DNA of 6,260 nucleotides, from NCBI GenBank assembly GCA_001805085.1, contig MHEA01000235.1, forward strand, positions 1 through 6,260, read 5' to 3'. Of the stretch, positions 5,734 through 6,260 are shown one piece after another (the first letter of the stretch is position 1; each line of letters starts with the position of its first letter). Position numbers and translations under genes: made by a program. The notes beneath the pieces were generated by a model that worked only from the letters and a program-made list of their open reading frames with translations, was not told the origin of the DNA and did not search any database. Source of the stretch: Nitrospirae bacterium GWC2_57_9 (GTDB taxonomy: Bacteria; Nitrospirota; UBA9217).

Positions 5734-6260
5734 TCACCGCCTCGTCACCAGCAGCGTGCGCCGGTCCCCGTTCTCCGCGGCTTCCTTCACCTGGCTTCCG
5801 CATCCCTCGCCGTACACCAGCTCGATCGCTTCGACGAACCCGGGGCTCAGGCTGCGGGAACCCGGCTCTTTCCGCGCATTGCACTTGAACAAGAATGCGT
5901 CGTTGATCATGCCCAGGACCTCGTCGCCGTCGGAGAAGTGCATGGGCCAGAGCATGCAGACCTTGGGCTTCACCTGCTCCAGGGGGAGTCCGAGCGTCAT
6001 TGCGACGGTGTGGAGGGAACAGTGGGTACGGTTTTGGGACCAGTAGGCGAAGAGGCAGAGACCGTCCTCGGTCGTATCGATGGAAAAGAGACCTGGTTCC
6101 TCTTCCTCGAACACATTGTCGTAGCCGCCGATGGTCAGAAGATGGGGGCAGTACCGCGCAGCCTCGGGTAGGAACTTGATGATCCGCTTCACCTCCGCGG
6201 TCGTGATGCAGACCTCGTAGGACGAGCAGCAGCACTTCTCTCCCCTGGCGCAGCCGTTGC
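5734..6260 (-). CDS. Cysteine-rich YkgJ/DUF3109-like putative metal-binding protein (5' end outside window)
   Basis: The frame is open through the right edge; GTG 6192 is an internal Val, because the codons upstream (N-G-C-A-R-G-E-K-C-C-C-S-S-Y-E-V-C) continue the protein with a conserved-looking Cys cluster. 174 residues are visible. Cysteines lie at visible positions 3, 9, 10, 11, 17, 37, 68, 80, 101, 126 and 153. The arrangement of a CC-containing N-terminal cluster, then C-L-F, C-S-L-H, and a later K-P-K-V-C-M-L-W-P, is that of the YkgJ/DUF3109 zinc- or iron-chelating group, whose role is poorly known. Assignment rests on the Cys pattern only, so another Cys-rich family is possible. No membrane segment is seen. 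It ends in TGA, 205 bp before the selenoprotein start, with a repeat and a promoter candidate between, so co-transcription is not required. Confidence 0.55.
   Translation of the reverse strand, partial: NGCARGEKCCCSSYEVCITTAEVKRIIKFLPEAARYCPHLLTIGGYDNVFEEEEPGLFSIDTTEDGLCLFAYWSQNRTHCSLHTVAMTLGLPLEQVKPKVCMLWPMHFSDGDEVLGMINDAFLFKCNARKEPGSRSLSPGFVEAIELVYGEGCGSQVKEAAENGDRRTLLVTRR

Noticed and set aside
5734..6192. Cys-rich gene starting at GTG 6192
   Set aside because: The upstream in-frame codons to the window edge encode a Cys cluster typical of the probable family, so the real start lies beyond 6260.

Overview
This is a GC-rich bacterial window (about 60% by eye) holding six protein-coding genes. 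No rRNA, tRNA, insertion sequence or CRISPR array was seen. One gene lies on the + strand: the 3' part of a YegS/diacylglycerol-kinase-type lipid kinase. Five lie on the - strand. In their direction of transcription, from the right edge, these are: a cysteine-rich YkgJ/DUF3109-like protein (5' end outside the window), a DsbA/FrnE-like thioredoxin-fold protein, glycogen phosphorylase glgP, a short YdeI/OmdA-like protein, and an MDR-family quinone-oxidoreductase-like dehydrogenase.

The main result is the DsbA-like gene. Its longest uninterrupted reading frame starts at an internal GTG (5429) and lacks the redox active site. Reading upstream in the same frame reaches ATG 5528, with a single in-frame TGA (5490-5492) exactly where the first cysteine of the CPxC active site belongs. 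The motif becomes U-P-F-C. Directly downstream the mRNA can fold into a two-part hairpin of 46 nt with a G-starting apical loop, as expected of a bacterial SECIS element. I therefore read the gene as a 197-residue selenoprotein. A conventional gene caller would truncate it. All six genes in the window, this one included, end in TGA, so TGA is a normal stop here and the recoding must depend on local context.

Layout: lipid kinase 3' part (2-577); a convergent intergenic region of 284 bp (578-861) rich in short-period repeats and inverted repeats; MDR dehydrogenase (862-1887, -) and YdeI-like gene (1914 to about 2201, -), 26 bp apart and probably co-transcribed; a 34-bp heptad-repeat element (2293-2326) right after the glgP stop; glgP (2329-4812, -) with its own candidate -10 box; the selenoprotein gene (4935-5528, -) with a candidate sigma70-type promoter at 5599-5627; a second copy of the 34-bp element (5689-5722); and the Cys-rich gene (5734 to the right edge, -).

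Organism (inference): UGA recoding to selenocysteine, the dispersed AATTCCT-type heptads and the 'cacgaagccacgg' repeat type are what I would expect in Desulfobacterota, Nitrospirota or related environmental lineages. No marker gene here fixes the taxonomy. The genes look like ordinary chromosomal functions: lipid phosphorylation, glycogen breakdown and redox housekeeping. No shared pathway is evident beyond a loose redox/thiol theme in the DsbA-like and Cys-rich genes.
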